Shown: positions 45,285-54,985, counted from the first letter of the stretch. The stretch: 64,000 nt of DNA from Deltaproteobacteria bacterium (GCA_020060215.1 JAGVAP010000082.1:62001-126000); one strand, 5' to 3'. The notes: generated from the letters alone by a model not told the origin. A program made the numbers and translations.

Positions 45285-45416
45285 CGCGCAGTGACGCAGA
45301 GACGCAAGTGAATGGTGGCCGGAGGACGTTCGCTGCGAGCAGGAGCGAGCTCCTGCTCGCGATCGCCCCGAGGACCGAAGGAAATCGCAACCGGGGAGGT
45401 TGCTCCTGCAAAGCAC
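45285..45416. repeat. Cluster of REP-like and CGCAGAGACGC repeats between leuA and leuC
   Basis: The gap begins with CGCAGTGACGCAGAGACGC, of the same type as 52712-52780. Next come a hairpin AGGAGCGAGCTCCTGCTCGC (45341-45360) and ATCGCAACCGGGGAGGTTGC followed by TCCT (45384-45407), the reverse of the element at 11080-11108. Confidence 0.65.
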
Positions 45417-45483
45417 GAGGATTTCGAGGGCGCATATGGACCCGCAACCTACAACCAACCGTCAGACTACGGACAAGTGACCA

Positions 45484-46755
45484 ATGACAACTCCAATGAC
45501 CATCACGGAAAAGATCATGGCCGCCCACGCGGATCTCGAGACGGTCGCCCCGGGCGACCTGATCAAGGTCCGTGTGGATCTGGCCCTGGCCAACGACATC
45601 ACGGCGCCCCTTGCGATCAGGGTGTTTCAGAGCACGGGCAGGAAGGCTGTGTTCGATCGCGACAAGGTCGCACTGGTTGCGGACCACTTCGTCCCCAACA
45701 AGGATATCCTCTCGGCCGAGCAGGCCAGGGTGATGAGGAACTTCGCGCGGGAGCAGGGGATCAAACACTACTATGAGCTTGGAGACGGAGGGGTCGAGCA
45801 CGTCATCCTTCCGGAGAAGGGGCTCGTCATCCCGGGGGACCTCGTGATCGGGGCGGACAGCCACACGTGCACCTACGGCGCCCTGGGTGCCTTCTCCTCC
45901 GGGGTCGGGAGCACGGATCTCGGCGTCATCATGGCCACCGGCATGACCTGGCTGAGGGTGCCGCCCACGATCAGGGTCGAGTTTGAAGGCAGACTCGGGC
46001 GGTGGGTCGGGGGAAAGGACCTCATCCTCCACACCCTGGGGCTGATCGGCGTGGAGGGCGCCAATTACAAGAGCCTGGAGTTTGCCGGGGAGGTGATTCG
46101 GGGACTCTCGATGGATCAGCGGCTCACCATGTGCAACATGGCCGTCGAGGGCGGGGCGAAGAACGGGGTAGTGGAGCCGGATGAGGTCACGACCGCGTAT
46201 GTGTCCGGCCGTTCGGAGCGGAGGCCCGTCTTTCTCAGGAGCGACCAGGGGGCGCGCTATGAAAGGGTCCTGAAGGTCGATGTCAGCGGTATGGAGCCCC
46301 AGGTCGCCTTCCCCCATTCCCCCGACAATGTCCGGCCGGTCAGCCAGGCCGGGAGTGTGCCGCTGGACCAGGTCGTCATCGGTTCGTGCACCAACGGCCG
46401 GCTGGAGGACCTCAGGGTCGCGTCGTCGGTGCTCAAGGGGAGGACGGTTTCCAAAGGGACCCGATTCATCGTGCTGCCCGGGTCGGCGGAGGTTTACCGG
46501 CAGGCGCTCAAGGAGGGGATCCTGGAGACCTTCTGCGACGCCGGCGCCGTGATCGGGCCTCCTTCCTGCGGGCCGTGCCTCGGAGGGCATCTGGGGATCC
46601 TCGCCGAGGGGGAGACCGCCCTTTCCACGACCAACAGGAATTTCCTCGGCAGGATGGGCCATGTGGGCAGCCGCGTATATCTCGCCGGCCCTGCGGTGGC
46701 GGCCGCATCGGCGATCACGGGGAAGATCTCCTCACCGGAAGAGGTGGTGAAATGA
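45484..46755 (+). CDS. leuC: 3-isopropylmalate dehydratase large subunit LeuC
   Basis: This aconitase-family subunit, 423 residues, isomerises 2- to 3-isopropylmalate with LeuD. The [4Fe-4S] ligands are in GSCTNGRLEDLR and PPSCGPCLGGHLG, and the substrate region has GADSHTCTYGALGAF. The length is that of the short archaeal/deltaproteobacterial LeuC type. ATG at 45484 is used; ATG at 45496 (MTITEKIM) is nearly as good. The stop overlaps the leuD start (ATGA). Confidence 0.95.
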   Translation: MTTPMTITEKIMAAHADLETVAPGDLIKVRVDLALANDITAPLAIRVFQSTGRKAVFDRDKVALVADHFVPNKDILSAEQARVMRNFAREQGIKHYYELGDGGVEHVILPEKGLVIPGDLVIGADSHTCTYGALGAFSSGVGSTDLGVIMATGMTWLRVPPTIRVEFEGRLGRWVGGKDLILHTLGLIGVEGANYKSLEFAGEVIRGLSMDQRLTMCNMAVEGGAKNGVVEPDEVTTAYVSGRSERRPVFLRSDQGARYERVLKVDVSGMEPQVAFPHSPDNVRPVSQAGSVPLDQVVIGSCTNGRLEDLRVASSVLKGRTVSKGTRFIVLPGSAEVYRQALKEGILETFCDAGAVIGPPSCGPCLGGHLGILAEGETALSTTNRNFLGRMGHVGSRVYLAGPAVAAASAITGKISSPEEVVK

Positions 46756-47249
46756 AATTTCAAGGAACGGCATGGAAGTTCGGAGACAACGTGGATACCG
46801 ATGCGATCATCCCCGCCAGATTCCTGAACGTCTCGGATGAGGACCAGCTGGCCGGGAGCTGCTTCATCGACGTGAGACCCGACTTCATCAAGGGTGTGCG
46901 GAAAGGGGACGTCATCCTGGCGGGTACGAACTTCGGGTGCGGGTCTTCCAGGGAGCACGCCCCCCTGGCGATCAAGGCGGCCGGGGTGAGCGTGGTGGTG
47001 GCGCGGAGCTTCGCCAGGATCTTCTACCGCAATGCGTTCAACATCGGGCTCCCGATCCTGGAGTGCGATGAGGCGGTCTCCGTCTTCGACGAGGGTTCGC
47101 GCCTGACCGTGGACCTCGAGTCAGGGGAGATCGGTGATGCGCAGAAGCACGTGCGGGTCTTTGCCAAGCCCATCCCGGAGTTCATGAGGGCGATGATCCA
47201 GGCGGGGGGGCTGGTTCCCTATATCCAGGCGAGGGGCGGGACCTTCTGA
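46752..47249 (+). CDS. leuD: 3-isopropylmalate dehydratase small subunit LeuD
   Basis: This 165-residue swivel-domain partner of LeuC has [12 protein letters not shown] near the start, [12 protein letters not shown] near 57 and [18 protein letters not shown] near 80. The ATG overlaps the leuC stop by 4 bp; the frame is open to 46386 only as a shadow of leuC. Confidence 0.95.
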   Translation: MKFQGTAWKFGDNVDTDAIIPARFLNVSDEDQLAGSCFIDVRPDFIKGVRKGDVILAGTNFGCGSSREHAPLAIKAAGVSVVVARSFARIFYRNAFNIGLPILECDEAVSVFDEGSRLTVDLESGEIGDAQKHVRVFAKPIPEFMRAMIQAGGLVPYIQARGGTF

Positions 47250-47263
47250 CAGAAAGAGAACCG

Positions 47264-47305
47264 AATGTCGAGTGTCGAATATCGGATGTCCAATTTCGAA
47301 GGGAA
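47264..47305. repeat. GAATGTCGAGTGTCGAATATC-like repeat
   Basis: The gap after leuD holds GAATGTCGAGTGTCGAATAT followed by GGATGTCCAATTTCG. A close relative is at 51416-51437, downstream of ilvN. Confidence 0.55.
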
Positions 47306-47335
47306 GAAAACCACGTTCATCTCAAGGAGAAGAAC

Positions 47336-49003
47336 ATGAGAAGCGACAAGGTCAAAAAAGGCCTGGAACGCGCGCCACACCGGTCCCTCTTCAAGGCCAT
47401 GGGTTATACCAGCGCCGAACTGGAGCGGCCGCTGATCGGCATCGCCAACTCCGCCAATGAGATCATCCCCGGCCATATCCACCTGGACAGGATCGTGGAG
47501 GCGGTCAAGGCCGGCGTATACATGGCCGGAGGCCTCCCGGTCACCTTCGGCACGATCGGCGTCTGCGACGGCATCGCCATGAACCACGAAGGCATGAAGT
47601 TCTCCCTGGCAAGCCGGGAGCTCATCGCGGACTCGGTGGAGGCCATGGCCATGGCGCACGCCTTCGACGGGCTCGTCCTGGTCCCCAATTGCGACAAGAT
47701 CGTGCCGGGGATGCTCATGGCCGCGGCCCGGTTGGACATCCCCGCCGTCCTGATCAGCGGGGGGCCTATGCTGGCCGGAAGGAACCCGCTCGATCAGGGC
47801 AAGAAGATCGACCTGATCACGGTGTTCGAACTGGTCGGTACGGTTCGCGCCGGAAAGATGGACGCCGAGACCCTGTCGAGATTCGAGGACGAGGCCTGTC
47901 CCACCTGCGGCTCCTGTGCAGGGATGTTTACGGCCAACTCGATGAACTGCCTCTCCGAGGCGATCGGCATGGCCCTCCCGGGCAACGGGACCATCCCCGC
48001 GGTGATGGCGGCCAGGATCCGCCTAGCCAAGGAGACCGGGCTGCGGATCGTGGATCTGGTGGAAAGGCAGATCACCCCCAGGCAGATCATGACCCAGGAG
48101 GCCCTCGCCAATGCCCTCGCGGTCGACATGGCCCTGGGATGCTCCACGAACACGGTCCTCCATCTCACGGCCATTGCCAGGGAGGCCGGCCTTTCCCTGG
48201 ACCTGAGCAGGATCAATGAGGTGAGCCGGCGCACGCCGAACCTCTGCACCCTGAGCCCTGCAGGAAAGGACCACCTGGAGGATCTGGACCGTGCAGGGGG
48301 GGTCAGTGCGGTCCTCAAGGAGCTCTCGGGTGCGGGGCTGATCAACGAGGAGTGCATGACCGTGACCGGGAAAAAGGTGGGGGAGAACATCGCCGGAGCG
48401 GCCGTTCGGGACCACGGGGTGATCAGGCCCCTGGGCAGTCCCTGCAGGCCGGAGGGCGGGATCGCGGTCCTCTTCGGCAACCTGGCCCCGGCAGGGTGCG
48501 TGGTGAAACAGTCGGCCGTATGCGAGGAGATGCTCTTCCATGAGGGGCCTGCCAGGGTGTTCGATTCCGAGGATGAGGCGACCGAAGCCATCCTTGCGGG
48601 GAAGATCAACGAGGGAGAGGTCCTGATCATACGCTACGAGGGGCCCCGCGGCGGGCCGGGCATGCGCGAGATGCTGACGCCCACCTCCGCCATCGCGGGG
48701 ATGGGCCTGGACGCACGCGTGGCCCTGATTACCGACGGCCGGTTTTCGGGAGGGACGCGCGGCGCCTCCATCGGTCATGTGTCGCCGGAGGCCATGGAGG
48801 GGGGGCCGATCGCCGCTGTCAGAAACGGGGACCTGATTCGAATCGACATCCGGGGCCGGAAGATCGATCTCCTCCTGAAGGAAGAGGAGATCAGGCGGCG
48901 TCTCTCGGCCTGGAGGCCGCCCGAGCCGAGGATTCGCTCGGGCTACCTGGCCCGCTACGCCCGGGCCGTGAGCTCCGGGAGCGAGGGGGCGGTGGTCAAG
49001 TAG
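47336..49003 (+). CDS. ilvD: Dihydroxy-acid dehydratase IlvD
   Basis: This Fe-S dehydratase makes the 2-oxo acids of the valine and isoleucine routes. The 555 residues include [11 protein letters not shown] and [19 protein letters not shown] for the cluster, and [11 protein letters not shown] and GHVSPEA near the C-terminus. ATG at 47336 follows AAGGAG. The absence of long insertions and the Cys pattern fit standard bacterial IlvD. Confidence 0.96.
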   Translation: MRSDKVKKGLERAPHRSLFKAMGYTSAELERPLIGIANSANEIIPGHIHLDRIVEAVKAGVYMAGGLPVTFGTIGVCDGIAMNHEGMKFSLASRELIADSVEAMAMAHAFDGLVLVPNCDKIVPGMLMAAARLDIPAVLISGGPMLAGRNPLDQGKKIDLITVFELVGTVRAGKMDAETLSRFEDEACPTCGSCAGMFTANSMNCLSEAIGMALPGNGTIPAVMAARIRLAKETGLRIVDLVERQITPRQIMTQEALANALAVDMALGCSTNTVLHLTAIAREAGLSLDLSRINEVSRRTPNLCTLSPAGKDHLEDLDRAGGVSAVLKELSGAGLINEECMTVTGKKVGENIAGAAVRDHGVIRPLGSPCRPEGGIAVLFGNLAPAGCVVKQSAVCEEMLFHEGPARVFDSEDEATEAILAGKINEGEVLIIRYEGPRGGPGMREMLTPTSAIAGMGLDARVALITDGRFSGGTRGASIGHVSPEAMEGGPIAAVRNGDLIRIDIRGRKIDLLLKEEEIRRRLSAWRPPEPRIRSGYLARYARAVSSGSEGAVVK

Positions 49004-49011
49004 GGCCGGAA

Positions 49012-49110
49012 TGATGGAATCGAATCATGGGGAAACGGGTAAGGAACAGCTGCGTGTTTCTCCGACCCAATATTCCACCGTTCCATCATTCCATGATTCC
49101 AATTTTCTCT
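49012..49110. repeat. GGAATGATGGAA inverted pair before ilvB
   Basis: GGAATGATGGAATCGAATCA (49013-49032 region) faces CCACCGTTCCATCATTCC with ATGATTCC (49077-49098) in inverted orientation. The same pair occurs at 56855-56983. It overlaps the upstream open frame of ilvB, which therefore is unlikely to be translated there. Confidence 0.65.
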
Positions 49111-49118
49111 CAAAAGGG

Positions 49119-50819
49119 GTGATAGCCATCAAACTCAAAGGTTCACAAATCGTGTTGCAGGTTCTCCAGGAGGAGGGGGTCGAGGTCATCTTCGGCTATC
49201 CTGGAGGGATGACCATCGATATCTACGACGAGCTGTCGAGGAGCTCGATCAAGCACATCCTGGTACGGCATGAGCAGGGCGCGGTCCACGCAGCCGACGG
49301 TTATGCCAGGGCATCGGGCGGGGTGGGGGTCTGTCTCGTCACATCGGGGCCGGGCGCCACGAACACGGTAACCGGACTGGCCTCGGCCTACATGGATTCC
49401 ATCCCTGTCGTCGTCCTCACGGGGCAGGTCCCGACGCGGTTGATCGGCAACGACGCCTTCCAGGAGGTGGATATCGTGGGGATCACCAGGCCCTGTACCA
49501 AGCACAATTACCTGGTGAGCAACGTGGAAAACCTGGCCCGCATCCTGAAAGAGGCGTTCTACATCGCCCGGTCGGGCCGGCCGGGACCGGTCCTGGTCGA
49601 TCTGCCCAAGGATGTGCTCCAGGCGAGCACCACCTACAAGGGGTTGGGCGAGATCACGCTCCAGTCCTACAACCCCACTTATGAGCCCAACGCGAGGCAG
49701 CTCCCGAAGGCCGTCAAGCTCATCAGGGAGAGCCGGAGGCCCATGATCCTCACCGGGGGAGGGGTGATCCTGTCCGGGGCGGCCGAAGAGCTGCGGACCT
49801 TCGCCAGGAAGATCCATTCGCCTGTGGCCTCGACGCTGATGGGGCTGGGGGCCTTCCCCTCCACCGATCCTCTGTGGCTCGGGATGATCGGGATGCACGG
49901 GACCTATCGGGCCAACATGTCGTCGGCCGAGTGCGACCTGATGATCGCCGTGGGTGTGCGGTTCGACGACCGGGTTACGGGCAAGATCGAGGATTTTGCG
50001 CCCAGGGCCAAGATCGTCCACATCGATATCGACCCCACATCCATACGCAAGAACATCCCGGTCTCTGTCCCCATTGTGGGGGACTGCAAGATCACCCTGA
50101 GGAAACTGAACCAGCTGCTCGAGAAGGAGGAGTCGGGGGATCTGAGGCAAGGCAGAGACCCGTGGCTGGCCTTGATCGAGAAGTGGAAGAGTGCTCAGCG
50201 GCTCCAGTACGACCAGAAGAAGTGCGCCAACATCAAGCCTCAGTACGTGATCGAGATGCTCAGCCGGATGAGCAACGGCAAGGCGATCATCACGACCGAG
50301 GTGGGGCAGAACCAGATGTGGGCCGCCCAGTACTATCAGTTCGACCAGCCCAACCGTTTCATCACCTCAGGGGGGCTCGGGTGCATGGGGTTCGGTCTCC
50401 CCGCGGCCATTGGGGCGCAGGTGGCCCAACCGGATAAGCTGGTCGTGGATATCGCCGGCGACGGAAGCATCCAGATGAACATCCAGGAGATGGCCACCGC
50501 CGTGCAGTACGGGCTGCCGGTCAAGATCGTGATCCTGAACAACCGGTACCTGGGGATGGTTCGCCAGTGGCAGGAGCTGTTCTACGACCGCTGCTACTCC
50601 TGCACCGGGATGGAACACGCCCCCGACTTTGTGAAGCTGGCCGAGGCTTACGGGGCGGTGGGCCTGAGGGCCACCAGACCCGATGAGGTGGAATCGGTGT
50701 TGAAGGAAGGGCTCTCGATACCGAAGGCGGTGATCATGGATTTCATTGTGGAGAGAGAAGAGTGCGTCTACCCCATGGTCCCGGCCGGAAAACCGATCAC
50801 GGACATGCTGCTGACGTGA
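49119..50819 (+). CDS. ilvB: Acetolactate synthase catalytic subunit IlvB
   Basis: This ThDP-dependent enzyme condenses pyruvate to acetolactate or with 2-oxobutyrate. About 566 residues: EGVEVIFGYPGG near the start with the catalytic Glu region, RHEQGAVHAADGYARASG, the FAD-region GVRFDDRVTG and the ThDP site GDGSIQMNIQEMATA...NNRYLG. The frame begins at 49011, but those 36 codons are a dispersed repeat. GTG at 49119 overlaps a near-perfect Shine-Dalgarno (AAGGGGTGAT); family alignment would start at ATC 49128 (IKLKGSQIV), eight bases after it. The GTG is annotated, with the true start uncertain. Confidence 0.93.
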   Translation: MIAIKLKGSQIVLQVLQEEGVEVIFGYPGGMTIDIYDELSRSSIKHILVRHEQGAVHAADGYARASGGVGVCLVTSGPGATNTVTGLASAYMDSIPVVVLTGQVPTRLIGNDAFQEVDIVGITRPCTKHNYLVSNVENLARILKEAFYIARSGRPGPVLVDLPKDVLQASTTYKGLGEITLQSYNPTYEPNARQLPKAVKLIRESRRPMILTGGGVILSGAAEELRTFARKIHSPVASTLMGLGAFPSTDPLWLGMIGMHGTYRANMSSAECDLMIAVGVRFDDRVTGKIEDFAPRAKIVHIDIDPTSIRKNIPVSVPIVGDCKITLRKLNQLLEKEESGDLRQGRDPWLALIEKWKSAQRLQYDQKKCANIKPQYVIEMLSRMSNGKAIITTEVGQNQMWAAQYYQFDQPNRFITSGGLGCMGFGLPAAIGAQVAQPDKLVVDIAGDGSIQMNIQEMATAVQYGLPVKIVILNNRYLGMVRQWQELFYDRCYSCTGMEHAPDFVKLAEAYGAVGLRATRPDEVESVLKEGLSIPKAVIMDFIVEREECVYPMVPAGKPITDMLLT

Positions 50820-50877
50820 AGAAAGTACAGGTCTTACAGGACCTATATGACCTATATTCTTTTAAAGGGAAAAGACC

Positions 50878-51375
50878 ATGACGAACAACGGTACCAAGAG
50901 GAATATCCTCTCCATGCTGGTGGACAACCAGCCCGGGGTGCTTTCCAGGGTGGCGGGGCTTTTCAGCGGCAGGGGATTCAACATAGACAGCCTGTGCGTT
51001 TCCGAGACCACGGACCCCATGGTCTCGAGGATCACCATGGTGGCCGTGGGCGATATGCTCATCCTCGAACAGATCGAGAAGCAGCTCAACAAACTGATCA
51101 ATGTCATCAAGGTCCTGGATTTCACGGAGACCGAGTTCGTGCAGCGGGAGACGGCCCTCGTCAAGGTGAGGGCCAAGCCCGAGCACAGGGCCGAGATCCT
51201 CAGGATGGCGGATATCTTCCGGGCGACCGTGGTCGATGTGGGAACAGAGTACTACACCATCGAGGTGACGGGGGAGGAGGGGAAGATCTCCGCCTTTCTG
51301 AAGCTCCTCAAGCCTATGGGGATCAAAGAGATCGCCAGGACCGGACCCGTGGCCCTGGCCCGTGAGAAGAAATAG
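50878..51375 (+). CDS. ilvN: Acetolactate synthase regulatory subunit IlvN
   Basis: This 165-residue ACT-domain regulatory partner of IlvB has LVDNQPGVLSRVAGLFSGRG (about 14-33) and GFNIDSLCVS, then IEKQLNKLINVIKV and a C-terminal domain. It mediates valine feedback. The start ATG follows AAAGGGAAAAG, 58 bp after ilvB. Length is normal for the long IlvN/IlvH type. Confidence 0.95.
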   Translation: MTNNGTKRNILSMLVDNQPGVLSRVAGLFSGRGFNIDSLCVSETTDPMVSRITMVAVGDMLILEQIEKQLNKLINVIKVLDFTETEFVQRETALVKVRAKPEHRAEILRMADIFRATVVDVGTEYYTIEVTGEEGKISAFLKLLKPMGIKEIARTGPVALAREKK

Positions 51376-51407
51376 AAATGAAATTCCGCTACCAAGCACG
51401 AAAGGGT

Positions 51408-51627
51408 CCAACGTAGAATATCGAATGTCCAATTTCCAGGTGAAGACCAAAGTGCGCTATCCCTTACGCTTGGTCATTGGAAATTCCAAATTCTGCACCG
51501 GACATTCTCTGGGTGTCTTCGTGGCGGAACGCTTGTAAGTAGAAGACCTGCCGCTAAGGCACGAAGACACAAAGAAGAAAACCTCTCTTTCCGCATCTCT
51601 TTGTGACTTGGTGTCTTCGTGGCGGGA
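51408..51627. repeat. Repeat cluster between ilvN and ilvC
   Basis: This stretch holds AATATCGAATGTCCAATTTCC (as at 47264), GGAAATTCCAAATTCTGCACCG in the opposite sense, and three arms of the TTCGTGGC family: GTGTCTTCGTGGCGG (51513), CACGAAGACAC (51560, inverted) and GTGTCTTCGTGGCGGG (51611). The last arm reaches to the ilvC ribosome binding site. Confidence 0.65.
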
Positions 51628-51645
51628 CTCAAGAAAGGAGACGGT

Positions 51646-52701
51646 ATGGCAAAGATCGATTTCGGCGGTGTCATGGAAGAGGTGATCACTTCGGAGGAAT
51701 TCCCCCTGACCAGGGCGAGGGAGATCCTCAAGAATGAAAAGATCGTGGTCCTCGGTTACGGAGTGCAAGGACCCGGCCAGGCCTTGAATCTGAGGGACAA
51801 CGGCTTTGAGGTCATGATCGGGCAGCGGCCGGAGGAAAAGGTATATTGGGACAAGGCGATCCGGGACGGCTTTGTTCCGGGGAAGACCCTCTTCCCCATC
51901 GAAGAGGCGGCAAGAAAGGGCACCATGATCCTTTACCTCCTCTCGGACGCAGGGCAGATGGCGGCCTGGCCCACGGTGAAGGCCTGCCTGAACGAGGGAG
52001 ATGCGCTCTACTTCTCCCATGGGTTTTCCATCGTCTACAAGGATCAGACCGGCGTCGTCCCCCCGAAGAACGTGGATGTCATCCTGGTGGCCCCCAAGGG
52101 GTCCGGCCGCACCGTGCGCATGAACTTCCTGGACGGAAGCGGAATCAACTCCAGCTTTGCGGTCTTTCAGGACTACACCGGCAGGGCCCAGGACAGGACC
52201 CTTGCCCTCGGCATCGCCATCGGCTCGGGGTACCTGTTCGAAACCACGTTTGAGAAGGAGGTCCACAGCGACCTCACAGGCGAGCGGGGCGTCCTGATGG
52301 GGTGCCTGGCCGGGGTCATGGAGGCCCAGTATGATCTGCTCCGCAGGCACGGGCACACCCCCAGTGAGGCGTTCAACGAGACCGTGGAGGAGCTTACGCA
52401 GAGCCTGATCCGTCTCGTGGGAGAAAACGGGATGGACTGGATGTACGCCAACTGCAGCACCACGGCCCAGCGGGGCGCCCTGGACTGGCGTAAGCCGTTC
52501 CGGGATGCGGTGGCCCCCGTATTCGAGAAGCTTTATGAGAGCGTCACCTCCGGGGTGGAGACCAGGATTGTGCTCGAGGCCAACAGCACCCCCGATTACC
52601 GCGAGAAGCTGGAGAAGGAGCTGAAGGAGATGCGGGAATCGGAGATGTGGAAGGCTGGCGCGGCGGTCAGGGCGCTGAGGCCCGAGAACCGCAAAAAGTA
52701 A
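51646..52701 (+). CDS. ilvC: Ketol-acid reductoisomerase IlvC (fungal-like type)
   Basis: This NADPH enzyme converts acetolactate to dihydroxy-isovalerate. The 351-residue single-knot protein has Rossmann GYGVQGPGQALNLRDNG (about 37), LFSHGF-equivalent ALYFSHGF and VILVAPKGSGRTVR, and a C-terminal domain ending MWKAGAAVRALRPEN. These segments resemble yeast Ilv5 more than E. coli or Bacillus IlvC (INSS(F/Y)AV, GSGYL, SDLTGERG, STTAQRGALDW). ATG at 51646 follows AAGGAG; the upstream extension is repeat sequence. Confidence 0.94.
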   Translation: MAKIDFGGVMEEVITSEEFPLTRAREILKNEKIVVLGYGVQGPGQALNLRDNGFEVMIGQRPEEKVYWDKAIRDGFVPGKTLFPIEEAARKGTMILYLLSDAGQMAAWPTVKACLNEGDALYFSHGFSIVYKDQTGVVPPKNVDVILVAPKGSGRTVRMNFLDGSGINSSFAVFQDYTGRAQDRTLALGIAIGSGYLFETTFEKEVHSDLTGERGVLMGCLAGVMEAQYDLLRRHGHTPSEAFNETVEELTQSLIRLVGENGMDWMYANCSTTAQRGALDWRKPFRDAVAPVFEKLYESVTSGVETRIVLEANSTPDYREKLEKELKEMRESEMWKAGAAVRALRPENRKK

Positions 52702-52711
52702 GAGACAAGAA

Positions 52712-52780
52712 GGCCCCGCGCAGAGACGCGGAGACGCTGAGAAGAGAGAAACTGCATCCCCGCGTCTCAGCGCGAGCATA
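52712..52780. repeat. CGCAGAGACGCGGAG inverted repeat between ilvC and leuB
   Basis: CGCGCAGAGACGCGGAGACG is mirrored by CCCGCGTCTCAGCGCGAG about 40 bp later. A partial copy is at 45287-45305. Confidence 0.6.
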
Positions 52781-52801
52781 TTATTGTTGAAAGGTAAAGA
52801 A

Positions 52802-53887
52802 ATGGCAAAAACCTACCATATCGCAGTGGTACCCGGTGACGGCACCGGACCGGAGGTCGTTGCCGAAGGGATAAAGGCGCTCCAGGCCGTCTCACGCCGT
52901 TGCGGACTGAATCTGCATTTCAAGGAGTTTCCGCTGGGAGGCGATCTCTATCTCAGGAACGGGGTGCTGCTCTCCACCGAGACCGTGGAGGAATTGCGGC
53001 ACATGGATGCGATCTTCCTCGGTGCCATCGGCCATCCGGACGTCGCCCCCGGGATCCTGGAGCGGGGTGTCCTCCTGAAGCTCCGCTTCGAGCTCGATCT
53101 GTACATCAATCTCAGGCCTGTGACCCTCTTCGACGGCGTCCAGACTCCGCTTCGGGACAAGGGGCCCGAGCATATCGATTTCGTGGTGGTCAGGGAGAAT
53201 ACGGAAGGGACGTATGCCGGGGGTGGCGGCTTTTTCAAGAAGGGAACTCCCGACGAGGTCGCCCTGCAGGACTCCGTCACCACCCGAAAGGGTGTGGAGA
53301 GGTGTCTCCGTTATGCCTTCGACCTTTGCAGGAGGAGAAACAAAAAGAAACTCCTCACGCTCTGTGGGAAGACCAATGTCCTGATCTATGAATCGGATCT
53401 TTGGCACAGGGTGTTCCAGGAGATCCATTCCGAATACCCCGATATCCGCATCGAATACCAGCATGTGGATGCCCTCTGCATGTGGATGATCAAAAACCCG
53501 GAGCACTTCGATGTGATCGTGACGAACAACATGTTCGGAGACATCATCACCGACATCGGCGCCATCATTCAGGGAGGGCTGGGGGTGGCAGCCGGGGGCA
53601 ACATCCACCCGGGCGGCACATCCATGTTTGAACCCATCGGGGGCTCGGCCCCCAAGTACAAAGGGTTGAACCAGATCAACCCGATCGCCGCCATGCTCGC
53701 GGCCCAGATGATGCTCGATCACCTGGGAGAAGAAGATGCGGCTTCGACCCTCTTGAAGGCGATCAAGGCCGCGATCAAGAACGATCTGAAGAGCCTGGAT
53801 GCAGGGAAGATGGGCTGCGGCACAAGAGAGGTCGGCGATCTGGTGGCCGGGTACGTGGAAAAGCTTAGCTCCTCCGACGATCTCTGA
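52802..53887 (+). CDS. leuB: 3-isopropylmalate dehydrogenase LeuB
   Basis: This oxidative decarboxylase is the last leucine-specific dehydrogenase. The 361-residue protein has [12 protein letters not shown] at the start, the substrate loop region [38 protein letters not shown] for metal binding and [18 protein letters not shown]. The ATG at 52802 has AAAGGTAAAG upstream. Related enzymes (tartrate or homoisocitrate dehydrogenase) are possible, but operon context supports LeuB. Confidence 0.92.
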   Translation: MAKTYHIAVVPGDGTGPEVVAEGIKALQAVSRRCGLNLHFKEFPLGGDLYLRNGVLLSTETVEELRHMDAIFLGAIGHPDVAPGILERGVLLKLRFELDLYINLRPVTLFDGVQTPLRDKGPEHIDFVVVRENTEGTYAGGGGFFKKGTPDEVALQDSVTTRKGVERCLRYAFDLCRRRNKKKLLTLCGKTNVLIYESDLWHRVFQEIHSEYPDIRIEYQHVDALCMWMIKNPEHFDVIVTNNMFGDIITDIGAIIQGGLGVAAGGNIHPGGTSMFEPIGGSAPKYKGLNQINPIAAMLAAQMMLDHLGEEDAASTLLKAIKAAIKNDLKSLDAGKMGCGTREVGDLVAGYVEKLSSSDDL

Positions 53888-54003
53888 AACCATCGCCTGG
53901 AATTCCAAATGCCAAAGCTCAAACGACCGGTCGAATCGAGGTGACGATCGGGACGAAGTATGCTGTTTGGGGTTGAGCACTGCAGGGTTCTGCGGGAGGA
54001 CAA

Positions 54004-54831
54004 ATGAGAGACGTCAGGGTAGCCGCCGTGTGCATGGCCTCGACGCCGGGGGATGTGGAGGGGAACCTCCGGAAGACGGAGCGGTTCGTCCAGGAGGCAT
54101 GGTCCCGGGGGGCGGAGATCGTCTGCTTTCCGGAGCTGTCCATCCATGGATATTCCCTGAGGCGGAAGGCGGAACATCCCCGCGATCAGGAGGGGATCAT
54201 CCGGAGGATCGAGGATCTGGCGCAATCCAGAGGACTCCTCATCCTTGCCGGTCTGATCGGGTCGGAACAAAATCAGCGGCCGTTCATCTGCCAGGTCGCC
54301 GCCGGCCCGGGAGGTCTGATCGGCATCTACCGAAAGACCCACCTCTCTCCAGCGGAAAAAGAGATGTTCTCACCGGGGGAGGAGATCAGCCCTTTTCGCG
54401 CCTTGGGGATCTCGTTCGGGATCCAGCTCTGTTACGAGACCCATTTCCCGGAGATCACTACCGTACTGGCCCTAGAGGGCGCAGAGGTCCTCTTTGTTCC
54501 TCACGCCTCCCCGCGCGGCACCCCGGAGGAGAAGCTTCAGAGCTGGATGAGACATCTCCCGAGCAGGGCCTTTGATAACGGCCTCTTCGTGGTCGCGTGC
54601 AATCAGACGGGCGGCAGTGCGGAGGGACTTTCGTTTCCCGGCGTGGCCCTGGCACTGGATCCTACGGGCAGGCTGATGGCAGGGCGGGCAGAGGAACAAG
54701 AGGGGATGCTCATCGTGGACCTCAAGGCGGAGGACCTTGCGCAGACGAGGAATCACAGGATGAAGTACTTCCTCCCCTTCAGGAGACCGGAGCTGTACGT
54801 GGAGGTCGCAGCACGAAAGTCGGAAACGTGA
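54004..54831 (+). CDS. Carbon-nitrogen hydrolase (nitrilase superfamily)
   Basis: This 275-residue amidohydrolase has the Glu-Lys-Cys catalytic triad: Glu in CFPELSIHGY (about 44), Lys in YRKTHLSPAEK (about 112) and Cys in IQLCYETHFPE (about 146). It could hydrolyse an amide such as omega-amide or N-carbamoyl substrate; the exact one is not evident. It follows leuB by 116 bp on the same strand. A bidirectional terminator lies about 90 bp downstream, so it may be the last gene of the operon or an independent one. Confidence 0.88.
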   Translation: MRDVRVAAVCMASTPGDVEGNLRKTERFVQEAWSRGAEIVCFPELSIHGYSLRRKAEHPRDQEGIIRRIEDLAQSRGLLILAGLIGSEQNQRPFICQVAAGPGGLIGIYRKTHLSPAEKEMFSPGEEISPFRALGISFGIQLCYETHFPEITTVLALEGAEVLFVPHASPRGTPEEKLQSWMRHLPSRAFDNGLFVVACNQTGGSAEGLSFPGVALALDPTGRLMAGRAEEQEGMLIVDLKAEDLAQTRNHRMKYFLPFRRPELYVEVAARKSET

Positions 54832-54916
54832 TCCGCTGCGCCACGGGTACCTTTCTGCTCTTCGTGTGCTTCGCGGTGGTCGTCCTCTTTGCCTGAACAC
54901 AAAGGCCGCGGAGCAC

Positions 54917-54964
54917 AAAAAAAGGGCACAATGAAAGACAATCCTTCTTTGTGCCCGATTTTTT
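54917..54964 (-). terminator. Bidirectional terminator of dsrC
   Basis: GGGCACAA (54924-54931) and TTGTGCCC (54949-54956) form a stem with an A-run on one side and a T-run on the other. On the reverse strand it lies just after dsrC and would end that gene; on the forward strand it can also end the nitrilase transcript. Confidence 0.85.
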
Positions 54965-54985
54965 ACGGGAGAATCCTGTCGCTTG

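Noticed and set aside
43721..45307. 528-codon reverse frame across leuA
   Set aside because: It is antisense to an unambiguous 2-isopropylmalate synthase gene.
45285..45416. Possible CRISPR-like repeats between leuA and leuC
   Set aside because: The repeats are different palindromes, not regularly spaced direct repeats with spacers.
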